64,000 bases of DNA from Microbacterium sp. 11MF (GTDB lineage: Bacteria; Actinomycetota; Actinomycetes; Actinomycetales; Microbacteriaceae). Location of the stretch: positions 62,001 to 126,000 of the forward strand of contig NZ_KB911461.1 of NCBI RefSeq assembly GCF_000383475.1, given 5' to 3'. The translations under genes and the position numbers were made by a program. The notes under the pieces were generated by a model that had not been told where the DNA came from, made no database searches, and saw only the letters and a list, made by a program, of their open reading frames with translations. Positions 16,823 through 26,028 of the stretch are shown one piece after another. The first letter of the stretch is position 1; the number at the start of each line of letters is the position of its first letter.

Positions 16823-18157
16823 ATGAGCACGCAGACCTTCCACCTGCCGGACGTCGGCGAAGGCCTCACCGAGGCCGAGATCGTGCAGTGGCGTGTGGCG
16901 CCCGGCGACAGCGTCGACGTCAACGACGTCCTCGTCGAGATCGAGACGGCGAAGTCGCTCGTCGAGCTGCCGTCGCCATTCAGCGGCACGGTCGGCGACA
17001 TCCTGGCCACCGAGGGCACGACCGTCGAGGTCGGTGCGGCGATCATCACGATCGCCGGTGGCGAGGGGCAGCCGGATGCCGACATCGGCCGCTCCGAGCA
17101 TGGTGAGAAGCCCGCCGAGGAGCCCGGTGGCTCGGTGCTCGTCGGCTACGGCACCGGTGGCGAGGTCAAGTCGCGTCGCCGCAAGCCTGCCGAGAAGCCC
17201 GTGACCCGTGCCGTGGGCGTCGTCGCGAAGCCCCCGATCCGTAAGCTCGCGCGCGACCTCGGCGTCGACCTGGCCGACGTGTCGCCGAGCGGCACCGCCG
17301 GCGAGGTCACCCGCGAGGACGTCGTCCGCCACGCCGAGCAGGCCTCGGTCTTCCGCAACATCGCGACCCCGGAGCTGCCCGAGGAGCGCGAGCTCTCGAT
17401 TCCCGTGGCGGCACCCGCGGCATCCGCTCCGGCTCCTGCAGCACCCCAGGCTGATGCCCGCGAAGAGGCCATCACGGTGAAGGGCGTGCGCAAGGCGACG
17501 GCCAACGCGATGACCTCGAGCGCGTACACGGCGCCGCACGTGTCGGTCTGGACCGACGTCGACGCGACCCGCACGATGGAGCTCGTCAAGCGGCTCAAGG
17601 CCTCGCCCGACTTCGCCGACGTGAAGATCTCGCCGCTGCTGATCTTCTCGCGGGCCGTCATCTGGGCTCTCCGCCGCACGCCGATGATCAACGCCGCATG
17701 GGTCGAGACCGAGAACGGCGCCGAGATCCGCGTGCGTCACTACGTGAACCTCGGCATCGCGGCGGCGACCCCCCGCGGTCTGCTCGTCCCGAACATCAAG
17801 GACGCGCAGGACCTCAACATGCGCGGCCTCGCGCGGGCCCTCGAGAAGCTGACCACCACGGCGCGCGACGGCAAGACGACGCCCGCCGACCAGCAGGGCG
17901 GGACGTTCACGATCACGAACATCGGCGTCTTCGGGATGGATGCCGGGACCCCGATCATCAATCCGGGCGAGTCCGGCATCATCGCCATGGGCACGATCCG
18001 GCAGAAGCCGTGGGTCGTCGACGGCGAGGTGCGTCCCCGTTTCGTGACGACGGTGTCGGGATCGTTCGATCACCGCGTCATCGACGGCGACGGCATCAGC
18101 CGCTTCATCGCCGACGTCGCCTCGGTGCTCGAGGAGCCGGCACTCCTACTCGACTGA
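16823..18157 (+). CDS. Dihydrolipoamide acyltransferase (E2)
   Basis: A 444-residue E2. The single lipoyl domain (1-80) has the lipoylated Lys in [12 protein letters not shown] Lys/Ala linker is followed by a peripheral-subunit-binding domain ([21 protein letters not shown]). An Ala/Pro linker precedes the catalytic domain, with the active-site motif HRVIDGDG near the end. It transfers the acyl group to CoA. No E3 gene is in the window, so lipoamide dehydrogenase must be encoded elsewhere. ATG with GGAGATG upstream. Confidence 0.94.
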   Translation: MSTQTFHLPDVGEGLTEAEIVQWRVAPGDSVDVNDVLVEIETAKSLVELPSPFSGTVGDILATEGTTVEVGAAIITIAGGEGQPDADIGRSEHGEKPAEEPGGSVLVGYGTGGEVKSRRRKPAEKPVTRAVGVVAKPPIRKLARDLGVDLADVSPSGTAGEVTREDVVRHAEQASVFRNIATPELPEERELSIPVAAPAASAPAPAAPQADAREEAITVKGVRKATANAMTSSAYTAPHVSVWTDVDATRTMELVKRLKASPDFADVKISPLLIFSRAVIWALRRTPMINAAWVETENGAEIRVRHYVNLGIAAATPRGLLVPNIKDAQDLNMRGLARALEKLTTTARDGKTTPADQQGGTFTITNIGVFGMDAGTPIINPGESGIIAMGTIRQKPWVVDGEVRPRFVTTVSGSFDHRVIDGDGISRFIADVASVLEEPALLLD

Positions 18158-18178
18158 GGCCGGCGACGCCGACCTCAG
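18154..18178. terminator. Compact hairpin spanning two convergent stop codons
   Basis: CTGAGG at 18154-18159 pairs with CCTCAG at 18173-18178, with an inner CGGC/GCCG stem and GAC loop. The stops of E2 (TGA 18155-18157) and of the BLUF gene (TCA 18175-18177) both lie inside the stem. A bidirectional terminator is likely. Confidence 0.55.
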
Positions 18179-18603
18179 GCCCGGCCGGCGACCGCTTTGT
18201 CCGTGAACCAGTCGCCGAGGGCATCGGTCGACCGACGCGTCGACTGCTCGTCGACGGGCTGCTGCAGGGCGGTGACGGCGTCCCCTGAGCCGTCGCCGGG
18301 GACGGTCGGTTCGTAGCCCATCGACCAGGTCGCGTACTTGCGTTCCGGGACCTGCTCGTCGAGCAGGACGCGGACGTCGGTGTGGCGCGGGTCGCGGCCG
18401 ATGCGCTCCAGGAGGGCGCGGACCGCGGCATCCGGTCCTTCGAGGATCTGGATGAAGTCGGGCTCGCTGTAGACGAGCATGCCCGTGATGCCGTCGCGGG
18501 AGTTGTTCGCCCGGCTCTCGGTGAGCAGGTCGACCAGGCGCGCGTGATCGAAGGATGCCGTGGCGCGGCTCGCGTACGCGATGAAGGTCAGCTGCTCGGT
18601 CAT
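18175..18603 (-). CDS. BLUF-domain blue-light photoreceptor
   Basis: A 142-residue protein consisting almost wholly of a BLUF domain, which binds FAD and senses blue light through a Tyr-Gln hydrogen-bond switch. Y10, N34, Q52, W93 and M95 sit at a constant 11-residue offset from AppA Y21, N45, Q63, W104 and M106, so the photocycle residues are complete. The remaining ~40 residues form a capping tail with no output domain, so signalling must go through a partner. It is convergent with E2, and the divergent neighbour is an MDR dehydrogenase 111 bp away. Confidence 0.93.
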   Translation of the reverse strand: MTEQLTFIAYASRATASFDHARLVDLLTESRANNSRDGITGMLVYSEPDFIQILEGPDAAVRALLERIGRDPRHTDVRVLLDEQVPERKYATWSMGYEPTVPGDGSGDAVTALQQPVDEQSTRRSTDALGDWFTDKAVAGRA

Positions 18604-18714
18604 GTGCGAATCCCCCGGGTGATGGTGCGCCGGAGGGTGCGGGTGCCGCCCGGTCCGATGACAGTAACACCGGGTGGCGGGCGTTTCCGCCCGGTGCCGC
18701 GATACTGTCCTCTC

Positions 18715-19698
18715 GTGACGCGCATCCGGATGAGGCGGCTCCATGTCGGTCGATTCGGGGACGGCGGCGCCGCATGGCGCGATGTGGACGTGCCGCGCCG
18801 TCGCCCGGGCACGGTGCGTGTGCGCGTGACGCACGCGTCGGTCGGCGCGACGGACGTCCTCGCGGCGGCCGGCGGATACCTGCTGCATCCGCTGCCGGGG
18901 TTCGCGACGGGGTACGACATCGCGGGCGTCGTCGAGGAGGCGACCGGGCGGGCCCCCGGTATCCGTCCCGGCGACCGGGTGGCTGCACTGCTCCCCGGCA
19001 TGGGCGGTCACGCCGAGTACGTCGACGTAGCGCCCGCGAACCTCGTGCCGGTCCCGGCGGGGATGGATCTCGCGACGGCGGCGCTCCTGCCTCTCGACGG
19101 GATCACGGCCGCGCTCGTCGCAGCGCACGCCGAAGGCGCGGGAGTCGTGTTCGTGGCCGGCGCGAGCGGCCCGGTCGGGTCGCTCGTCGCGCAGCGCGCG
19201 CTCGCCGCCGGCGCGACCGTCGTGGGGTCCGCGTCGGCCTCGAACATCGCCGCCCTCGAGGCTCGGGGCATCCGCGGCGTCGACCACTTCGCTGCGGACT
19301 GGATGCAGAATGCTCGGGATGCCGCGGGCCGAGACGTCGACGTCGCGGTCGACCACCGCGGTGATGACCGCCTCCGATCGCTCGTCTCACGCCGGGGTGT
19401 CGTCGTCCGCACCTCCTTCATCGGTCGTCCGGGTCACGAGCGGGGAGACACTCTGCGGGGGAGCCTGAGCTCCGCGTTCCGACGCGCTCCGCGCGAGACG
19501 GTGGTGTCCACGCCGCTCACGGCGCTCTTCGAGCCCCGGCGGACCTCCCGGCTCCTCGCCCGGGTGGTGGGGGACGTCAGTGCGGGCACGCTGGCGCCTG
19601 CGGAACCCGAGATCGTCCGTCCCGGCGACGTACTGCGGGACGGGCGTTTCGTCGCGCACGCCGGACCTGGACGGAAGTACGTGGTCGCGTTCGAGTGA
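18715..19698 (+). CDS. Zinc-independent MDR-family (quinone oxidoreductase-like) dehydrogenase
   Basis: A 327-residue medium-chain dehydrogenase/reductase. The N-terminal GroES-like domain contains HASVGATDVLAAAGGY and GYDIAGVVEE. The Rossmann domain has the nucleotide motif VFVAGASGPVGSLVAQ. There are no zinc-ligand cysteines, so it belongs with NADPH:quinone-type reductases. The GTG at 18715 is the likely start; an ATG at 18730 is an alternative. It stands between the BLUF gene and the zinc operon without overlap with either. Confidence 0.85.
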   Translation: MTRIRMRRLHVGRFGDGGAAWRDVDVPRRRPGTVRVRVTHASVGATDVLAAAGGYLLHPLPGFATGYDIAGVVEEATGRAPGIRPGDRVAALLPGMGGHAEYVDVAPANLVPVPAGMDLATAALLPLDGITAALVAAHAEGAGVVFVAGASGPVGSLVAQRALAAGATVVGSASASNIAALEARGIRGVDHFAADWMQNARDAAGRDVDVAVDHRGDDRLRSLVSRRGVVVRTSFIGRPGHERGDTLRGSLSSAFRRAPRETVVSTPLTALFEPRRTSRLLARVVGDVSAGTLAPAEPEIVRPGDVLRDGRFVAHAGPGRKYVVAFE

Positions 19699-19726
19699 TG
19701 AGTCCGCTGAGCGTTGCCCGCTGAGT

Positions 19727-19743
19727 TTGAGAACCGTTATCAA
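19727..19743. promoter_or_regulatory. Zur-box-like palindrome upstream of znuA
   Basis: TTGAGAACCGTTATCAA is a 17-bp near-perfect palindrome of form TTGANAACNGTTNTCAA. It lies 19 bp before the znuA ATG. Zur operators in actinobacteria have this AT-rich palindromic character, and a Fur-family regulator gene lies within the operon that follows. Binding in this position would cover the promoter and repress in zinc-replete cells. Confidence 0.75.
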
Positions 19744-19762
19744 CAGGCGGTACAGTCAGGAC

Positions 19763-20713
19763 ATGACCTCTCGTGTGCCCGCCCTCGCCGCCCTCGCGGC
19801 CGGATCCGTCCTCGTCTTCGCCGGATGCGCCACGGCGACACCGGCCGGTTCGTCCGGCGGTGACGCCTCCCCCCTCAAGGTCGTCGCATCGACCAACGTC
19901 TACGGCTCCCTCGCCGAGGTCATCGGCGGCAAGGACGTCGAGGTCACGTCGATCATCCACTCGATGTCACAGGACCCCCACTCCTACGAGGCATCCGCCC
20001 GCGATCAGCTGACCATCTCGGACGCCGACCTCATCCTCGAGAACGGCGCCGGCTACGACAGCTTCCTCGACTCGCTCGTCGAGGCGAGCGGCACGAAGGC
20101 TCCGGTCCTCACCGCCGTCGAGTACTCGCACGCGTACGAGGACGCCGACCCGCAGCACGCCGACGACCACGGCCACGGGCACATCGAGGGCTTCAACGAG
20201 CACGTCTGGTACGACCCGCACGCGATGGAGGAGTACATCACCGCCATCGCGAAGGAACTGGGCACGCTGGATGCCGCCAAGGCCGACACCTTCACGAAGA
20301 ACGCCGACACCCTCATCGAGGGCATCAGCGGTCTCGAGACCTCGCTCGACGGTCTCAAGGCGAAGTACGACGGCGAGAAGGTCTTCGTCACGGAACCCGT
20401 GCCGCTCTACCTGACCGCTGCCGCGGGCCTCGAGAACGCGACCCCGGAGGCGTTCAGCGAAGCCGTCGAAGAGGGTCAGGACGTCCCGCCGGCGACGCTG
20501 CTCGAGGCCACGAAGATCCTGGAGTCGGGCGAGGTCCGTACGGTCGTCGTCAACGCGCAGACCGGTGGTGCCGAGACCAGCGAGATCGAGAAGCTCGCGA
20601 AGACGAACGACATCCCGGTGCTGAAAGTCACCGAGGTGATGCCCGAAGGGCTGACTTACGTGACGTGGATGCAGAAGAACATCGACGAGCTGGCGGGTAC
20701 GCTGACCCGGTGA
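19763..20713 (+). CDS. znuA: Zinc ABC transporter substrate-binding lipoprotein
   Basis: A 316-residue cluster A-I metal-binding protein. The lipobox VFAGC places the lipid anchor on Cys22. The His-rich loop (HADDHGHGH) precedes the FNEHVWYDPHAM motif, with further metal ligands typical of ZnuA. It delivers Zn(II), possibly Mn(II), to the ZnuB permease. The stop overlaps the ATPase gene (GTGA). The Zur-like palindrome and the downstream Fur-type gene favour zinc. Confidence 0.92.
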   Translation: MTSRVPALAALAAGSVLVFAGCATATPAGSSGGDASPLKVVASTNVYGSLAEVIGGKDVEVTSIIHSMSQDPHSYEASARDQLTISDADLILENGAGYDSFLDSLVEASGTKAPVLTAVEYSHAYEDADPQHADDHGHGHIEGFNEHVWYDPHAMEEYITAIAKELGTLDAAKADTFTKNADTLIEGISGLETSLDGLKAKYDGEKVFVTEPVPLYLTAAAGLENATPEAFSEAVEEGQDVPPATLLEATKILESGEVRTVVVNAQTGGAETSEIEKLAKTNDIPVLKVTEVMPEGLTYVTWMQKNIDELAGTLTR

Positions 20714-21522
20714 CCCGGCACGCATCACCCCCTCTCGAGATCCGGGGTGCCGCGCTTCGGCGCGGCGGACGCGAGCTCTGGAGCGGACTCGACCTCACGG
20801 TCGAGCCGGGCGAGTTGATCGCCGTCCTCGGCCCCAGCGGTTCGGGCAAGACCACCCTCCTGCGCGCCATCCTCGGACTCGAGGACCTCAGCGAGGGCAC
20901 GATCGAGGTCGACGGCAAGCGGGTCGCCCGCGCGGGGAACCGCGGTATCGGCTACCTGCCGCAGACCCGGCCGCTCCCGCGTGACACCGCACTCCGCGGC
21001 CGCGACCTCGTCGCCCTGGGGGTCAACGGGCACCGCTTCGGGCCCCCGATCCCGCGGCGCAGAGACCGCGAGCGGGTCGACGAGCTGATCGCCGCGATCG
21101 GCGCCACCGACTTCGCCGATCGACCCGTCGGCATCCTGTCGGGTGGGGAGCAGCAGCGCCTGCGCGTCGGTCAGGCCCTCGCCGACGACCCCCGTCTGCT
21201 CCTCTGCGACGAGCCGCTGACCAGTCTCGACCTCGCGAACCAGCAGGCCGTCGTCGGTCTCATCGACCGGCACCGCCGCAGCGGTGCCGCGGTCCTGCTC
21301 GTCACCCACGACATCAACCCGCTGCTCGGCAAGGTCGACCGCATCCTCTACATCGCGAACGGGCGGTTCACCCTCGGCGCACCGAAGGACGTCCTCACCT
21401 CCGAGGTCCTCACCGACCTCTACGGCGCTCCCGTGTTCGTGCTCGAAGCGGGCGACCGTCTGGTCGTCGTCGGCGCTCCCGACGCCGAGGCATCCCACCA
21501 CCATCACGAGGACCACGCATGA
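20710..21522 (+). CDS. znuC: Zinc ABC transporter ATP-binding protein
   Basis: A 270-residue ABC ATPase with Walker A GPSGSGKTT, Q-loop in YLPQTRP, signature LSGGEQQR, Walker B LLLCDEP and the switch His in LVTHD. The C-terminal SHHHHEDHA tail is His-rich, as often seen in metal transport ATPases. It overlaps znuA by four bases and znuB by four bases. The start is GTG. Confidence 0.92.
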   Translation: MTRHASPPLEIRGAALRRGGRELWSGLDLTVEPGELIAVLGPSGSGKTTLLRAILGLEDLSEGTIEVDGKRVARAGNRGIGYLPQTRPLPRDTALRGRDLVALGVNGHRFGPPIPRRRDRERVDELIAAIGATDFADRPVGILSGGEQQRLRVGQALADDPRLLLCDEPLTSLDLANQQAVVGLIDRHRRSGAAVLLVTHDINPLLGKVDRILYIANGRFTLGAPKDVLTSEVLTDLYGAPVFVLEAGDRLVVVGAPDAEASHHHHEDHA

Positions 21523-22418
21523 ACTGGGACGACATCGCGAACGCCATGTTCGGCGGCGTACCCGTGTACGGGCAGATCCTCGCGCTCGTGCAGAACTCGG
21601 TGTGGGCGGGTGCCATCCTCGGCCTCGTCGGCGGGCTCATCGGCGTCTTCGTCCTGCAGCGCGACATGGCGTTCGCCGTGCACGGCATCAGCGAGCTCTC
21701 GTTCGCCGGTGCGGCGGCAGCGCTCCTGATCGGCGCGGACGTCGTCACGGGGTCGATCGTCGGGTCGATGGTCGCCGCGGCGTTGATCGGCTGGCTCGGC
21801 TCGCGCGCCCGCGACCGCAACTCGATCATCGGCGTGCTCATGCCGTTCGGTCTCGGCCTCGGCATCCTCTTCCTCGCGCTCTACAACGGGCGGAGCGCCA
21901 ACCGGTTCAGCCTCCTGACGGGGCAGATCGTGTCGGTGCAGTCCGACCAGCTGACCTGGCTGATCGCGATCTCCGCCGTCGTGCTGGTGGCGCTTCTGCT
22001 GATCTGGCGACCGCTGCGATTCGATTCGCTCGATCCGCAGTCCGCGGCGGCGCGCGGCGTGCCGACGGGGCTGATCTCGCTCGCGTTCATGCTGCTGCTG
22101 GGACTCGCGGTCGCCGTGGCCGTCCACATCATCGGCGCGCTGCTCGTCCTCGCGCTGCTCGTGACGCCGGCCGCCGCCGCGGCGCGCATCGCGCACGGCC
22201 CCGTCGCGGTCCCGCTGCTCGCGGCCCTGTTCGGCATCGTCTCGGCGGTCGGCGGCATCCTGCTCGCCGTCGCCGGAACCCTGCCCGTGAGCCCGTACAT
22301 CACGACGATCTCGTTCGTCATCTACCTCGTCTGCCGTGTCGTCGGCGACCGGCGGGGCCGGGTGGAGCGCACGGATGCCGCGCACCGCACCCAGCCCGTC
22401 GCTAGCGTCCGCGCGTAG
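21519..22418 (+). CDS. znuB: Zinc ABC transporter permease
   Basis: A 299-residue ABC-3 family permease with about eight membrane spans. The family region MAFAVHGISELSFAGAAAALL is present, as are HIIGALLVLALLVTPAAAA and a C-terminal span cluster. It forms the membrane channel with ZnuA and ZnuC. Its ATG overlaps the znuC stop (ATGA). Only 10 bp separate it from zur. Confidence 0.92.
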   Translation: MNWDDIANAMFGGVPVYGQILALVQNSVWAGAILGLVGGLIGVFVLQRDMAFAVHGISELSFAGAAAALLIGADVVTGSIVGSMVAAALIGWLGSRARDRNSIIGVLMPFGLGLGILFLALYNGRSANRFSLLTGQIVSVQSDQLTWLIAISAVVLVALLLIWRPLRFDSLDPQSAAARGVPTGLISLAFMLLLGLAVAVAVHIIGALLVLALLVTPAAAAARIAHGPVAVPLLAALFGIVSAVGGILLAVAGTLPVSPYITTISFVIYLVCRVVGDRRGRVERTDAAHRTQPVASVRA

Positions 22419-22428
22419 AATCCGCCCC

Positions 22429-22857
22429 ATGGCCCAGCGCAACACCTGGCAGCGAGAGCGCGTGCGCTCGGCGCTGTCCGACGCTCCCGGGTTCGTGAGC
22501 GCCCAGGATCTGCACGCCGCCCTTCGCGACGAGAACACCGGCATCGGTCTCGCGACCGTCTACCGGGCGCTCGCGACCCTCGCCGCGAGCGGTGAGGCGG
22601 ATCAGCTCCAGTCGCCCGAGGGTGAGGCGATCTACCGCGCCTGCGCCAGCACCGGCCACCACCATCACCTCATCTGCCGGGTGTGCGGCAAGGCCGTCGA
22701 GATCCAGGCCGACGAGGTCGAGACCTGGGCGAAGCGGACGGCGGCGGCGAACGGGTTCACCGATGCCGAGCACGTCGTCGACATCTTCGGCACGTGCGCC
22801 GAGTGCTCCGCGCGGATCGCGCAGGGCGACGACCGGCCTGAGGCTCGTGCGGACTGA
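22429..22857 (+). CDS. zur: Fur-family zinc uptake regulator
   Basis: A 142-residue Fur-type repressor. The winged helix (about 1-80) includes VSAQDLHAALRDENTGIGLATVYRAL. The dimerisation domain has GHHHHLICRVCGKAVEI and GTCAECSAR, giving two CxxC structural zinc sites and the HHHH regulatory region. Its location in an operon with znuABC identifies it as Zur rather than Fur. It probably represses the palindrome at 19727-19743. It overlaps the following permease gene by 11 bp. Confidence 0.92.
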   Translation: MAQRNTWQRERVRSALSDAPGFVSAQDLHAALRDENTGIGLATVYRALATLAASGEADQLQSPEGEAIYRACASTGHHHHLICRVCGKAVEIQADEVETWAKRTAAANGFTDAEHVVDIFGTCAECSARIAQGDDRPEARAD

Positions 22858-23878
22858 GGTCCGCCCCGCGGCATCCCGAGCATCGTCGACCCCCTCGCCG
22901 GGGTCGGCTGCGCGCGGCGCGCTCTGGCTGGGGCTCGGGCTCCTCGCCGTCCTCGCGCTCATCGGCGTCGCGCTGTGGAGCCCGTCGCCCGAACTCCCCA
23001 CGCGAGCGCAGGACGGCCTGACCCTCGCCCTCAGCGTGCTCATCGAGTCGCTGCCGTTCGTCATGCTCGGCGTGATCCTGTCGATCGTCGTGCAGGTGTG
23101 GGTGCCGCCGGGGGTCATCGAACGGTGGATGCCGCGGAACGCGTGGGGTCGCCGCGCCGTCCTGTCGCTCCTCGGCATGCTGATCCCGGTGTGCGAGTGT
23201 GGCAACGTCCCGTTCGCCCGCGGCCTCATGATGCGCGGGTTCTCGGTCGCCGAGACGCTGACGTTCCTGGTGGCGGCGCCCATCGTCAACCCGATCGTCA
23301 TCATCACCACCCACCAGGCCTTCGGCTTCGACGACGGCATCCTCGTCGCCCGTCTGCTCGGCGGCTACCTGATCGCCAACGTCATCGGATGGCTGTACAG
23401 CCGGCATCCCGATCAGGACGCCCTCATCACCGACCGCTTCCGTGACGCGTGTCTGGCCGAGCAGGGCGTGAGCGGCGACCGTGCCCGCCGCAGCCTCGCC
23501 CAGTTCGTCGTCGAGCTGCGCGCGGTCATGCCGGCCCTCATCATCGGATCCGCCGTCGCCGGCGCCGTCCAGGTCATCGTCCCGCGCAACGTGCTGCTGT
23601 CGATCGGGTCGAACCCGGCCCTGTCGATCGCCGCGATGATCATGCTCGCGATGATCGTGTCGATCTGCTCGAACGTCGACGCGTTCTTCGCGCTGTCGTT
23701 CGCCTCGACGTTCACCCCCGGTGCGATCGTCGCGTTCCTGCTCGTCGGACCCCTCGTCGACGTGAAGATGCTCGCGCTCCTGCGCACGACCTTCCGGACG
23801 CGGGTGCTCGGCGTCCTCGTGGCGACGGTCGTCCTCGCAGCGGCGGCGATCGGAGGGGTGGTGAACCTCCTTGCGTGA
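22847..23878 (+). CDS. UPF0718 (DUF318) family permease
   Basis: A 343-residue integral membrane protein of COG0701. The diagnostic motif PVCECGNVPFARGL follows the first spans, and a second half repeats the VxIPRNVLLSIG...SICSNVDAFFA pattern. This family is commonly found beside TIGR03943 proteins in Zur-controlled loci and is presumed to move a metal or metal-ligand complex. The GTG at 22847 overlaps zur; the preceding residues are not family-like. Confidence 0.88.
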   Translation: MRTEVRPAASRASSTPSPGSAARGALWLGLGLLAVLALIGVALWSPSPELPTRAQDGLTLALSVLIESLPFVMLGVILSIVVQVWVPPGVIERWMPRNAWGRRAVLSLLGMLIPVCECGNVPFARGLMMRGFSVAETLTFLVAAPIVNPIVIITTHQAFGFDDGILVARLLGGYLIANVIGWLYSRHPDQDALITDRFRDACLAEQGVSGDRARRSLAQFVVELRAVMPALIIGSAVAGAVQVIVPRNVLLSIGSNPALSIAAMIMLAMIVSICSNVDAFFALSFASTFTPGAIVAFLLVGPLVDVKMLALLRTTFRTRVLGVLVATVVLAAAAIGGVVNLLA

Positions 23879-24650
23879 CACGGTGTGGTTCCGGATGCTG
23901 GGCGTCGGTGCCGTGGCATCCATCGCCGCCCTGACGATCGCCCTCGCGGTCACCGGCCGGCTCGGTCTGTACATCAACCCCGAGTCGTCGTGGTTCGCCG
24001 TGTCGATGGCGGTGCTCGCGCTGGTCGGCTCGGTCCTGAGCTTCCTGCTGCCGCTCGGCGCAGCCGAGGACCACGGGCACGACCACCGCGATGCTCCCGC
24101 GGCGGATGCCGACCACGACCACGACCACCACGATCACGCGCCGCGGACGAGCCGGCAGCTCGTGGGCACAGCGGCGACGGTCGCGGGCGGCGTGCTCGCC
24201 CTCGGGGTCGCCACGACGATGCTCGTCGTCCCGCCGGCGACGCTGTCGGCGGAGCTCGCGGCCTCACGCAACACGGGAGCCCCGCCGCTGTTCCAGGGAT
24301 CCGACACGGTGGCGCTGGCGATCACCGGAGACACCGCCTCGTTCGGCATCGGCGATTGGGCGAGCGTGTTCGCGACGGCGACCGACCCCGAGGTGTTCGA
24401 CGGCACCGAGATCTCGCTCACCGGGTTCGTCGCCCCCGGCAAGGGCGGCTTCGACCTGACGCGGCTCATCATCACGCACTGCGTCATCGACGCTCAGCCG
24501 GCGAGCCTGCCGGTCACGGCCGACGACATCCCGGACGACGGCCAGTGGGTCACCGTCACGGGCACCATCCGCGACGTGAACGGGCAGCTGCAGGTGGCGG
24601 CGGCATCGGTGAAGCCGATCGCCGAGCCCAAGGATCCGTATGAGTTCTGA
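23871..24650 (+). CDS. TIGR03943 family permease-associated protein
   Basis: A 259-residue protein with two N-terminal spans, a His/Asp-rich cytosolic loop (DHGHDHRD, HDHDHHDH) that could bind zinc, a third span, and a C-terminal domain with TGFVAPG and RLIITHCVIDAQPASLPV typical of TIGR03943. The partner is the preceding permease. The start appears to be TTG at 23871, overlapping the permease stop by 8 nt; in-frame GTG at 23883 and ATG at 23895 are alternatives. Confidence 0.87.
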   Translation: MRDTVWFRMLGVGAVASIAALTIALAVTGRLGLYINPESSWFAVSMAVLALVGSVLSFLLPLGAAEDHGHDHRDAPAADADHDHDHHDHAPRTSRQLVGTAATVAGGVLALGVATTMLVVPPATLSAELAASRNTGAPPLFQGSDTVALAITGDTASFGIGDWASVFATATDPEVFDGTEISLTGFVAPGKGGFDLTRLIITHCVIDAQPASLPVTADDIPDDGQWVTVTGTIRDVNGQLQVAAASVKPIAEPKDPYEF

Positions 24651-26028
24651 CAGCCGCCGCTCCCATCGCCAGCGGCGGCGGGCGCGCGGGTTCTCGGTGC
24701 GCGTCCTCGCGGTCGTCGCGGTGCTCGGCGTGGTGGCGCTCGCCGGCGGCCTGGTGACCACCCTGCAGGGTCCCCGCGTCACCTCGGTGCAGTCCGACGC
24801 CGCGGCCGCGGTCAGCTCGGCCGGCTCGCGCCTCATCTTCGAGACGACGCAGTCGCTGCAGAAGGTGGATGCCTCGCAGGTCACCGTGACCCCCGCGGCG
24901 CCGTTCACCGTCGACACGTCGGGGCGGAGCGTCGGCATCCGTTTCACCGACCCGCTCTGGGACGAGACGACGTACACGATCCGCATCGACCGGCTCGCGG
25001 GCCTGGGCGGCGGGCCGACCTCGACGGTCGAGGAGTCGTTCTCGACCCCGAAGCTGCACTCCTACGTCCTGCAGCGCGGCGAGGGCGGCGACAAGATCTA
25101 CCGCGTCGGCCTCGACGGCGACAACGAACCCGTCTTCGAGGACGAGCACATCGAGGACTTCCGGGCCACCGCAGCCCGCCTCGTCGTCTCGACCGTGAAG
25201 GACGGCGTCTCGCACCTCGTCGTCACCCGCACCGACGGCACCCACCGGCAGGAGCTGACCCTGCCGGGCAAGGGCGTCGTCACGAACCTGCAGAGCGCCG
25301 AGCGGGGGAACACGATCGGCTACACCTTCACGGATGCCGACATCTCGGCATCCGGCGGCCGTGAGAGCCTGCTCTTCACCGGATCGACGGCCGATCCCGC
25401 GGCGAAGCCGACCGAGATAAAGGTCACCGGTGCTGACCCCCGCGTCGAGGACTGGCGCTTCGTGCCGGGCACCGACACCATCCTCATGCTCACCTTCGAC
25501 GGCGCCCTCAGCCTCGTCTCGTCGACGGGCGCCGCGCCCGTGGAGCTCGGCAACGCGACCGGCATCGACGACATCTCGGGCACGACGGCCTACATCGAAC
25601 GGCTCGAGGGACCCGTCGTCGTCGACCTCGCCTCGGCGAAGGAGAAGCCCCTGCCCCCGACATCCGCCGAACTCGGCCAGACCGGGTCGGTCCTCGCGAT
25701 GTCCGACGGCTCGACGCTTCGCGCGCTCACCCCGTTCGACGGACTCAACCCGCTGGGGACGAACATCCTGCGAGTGGATGCCGCGGGCAAGACGAGCGTC
25801 GTCGCGAAGGTCGACATCGCCGACGGTCTGCTGCAGACCTGCGTCTCGCCGAGCGGGCGATACGTGGCCCTCGTCATCGCCCCCGACGTGGTCGACAACC
25901 CGTACGACGGGTACACGCTGCCTCTCCCGAAGAAGCTCGAGACCCGGATCTTCAGCTTCGACGGGAAGCAGATCACGACGCTCGAGGGGTTCGACGTCGC
26001 GTGGTGTCGCAAGGCTCCGTCGCAATGA
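24640..26028 (+). CDS. Membrane-anchored extracellular beta-propeller-like protein
   Basis: A 462-residue protein with a basic N-terminus (RRSHRQRRRARG), one span (VLAVVAVLGVVALAGGLV), then an Ig-like domain at about 75-135 (VTVTPAAPFTVDTSG...YTIRID). A long region of repeated strand blocks of WD/TolB-propeller type follows (VEDWRFVPGTDTILML, LLQTCVSPSGRYVAL). No enzymatic motif is visible. It overlaps the gene before and after, so it belongs to the zinc operon; its link to zinc is only by position. Confidence 0.78.
   Translation: MSSDSRRSHRQRRRARGFSVRVLAVVAVLGVVALAGGLVTTLQGPRVTSVQSDAAAAVSSAGSRLIFETTQSLQKVDASQVTVTPAAPFTVDTSGRSVGIRFTDPLWDETTYTIRIDRLAGLGGGPTSTVEESFSTPKLHSYVLQRGEGGDKIYRVGLDGDNEPVFEDEHIEDFRATAARLVVSTVKDGVSHLVVTRTDGTHRQELTLPGKGVVTNLQSAERGNTIGYTFTDADISASGGRESLLFTGSTADPAAKPTEIKVTGADPRVEDWRFVPGTDTILMLTFDGALSLVSSTGAAPVELGNATGIDDISGTTAYIERLEGPVVVDLASAKEKPLPPTSAELGQTGSVLAMSDGSTLRALTPFDGLNPLGTNILRVDAAGKTSVVAKVDIADGLLQTCVSPSGRYVALVIAPDVVDNPYDGYTLPLPKKLETRIFSFDGKQITTLEGFDVAWCRKAPSQ

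Noticed and set aside
21504..22544. Long minus-strand frame over znuB
   Set aside because: Asp/Arg/His-rich shadow of the permease; the plus-strand gene has family motifs and coupled starts and stops.
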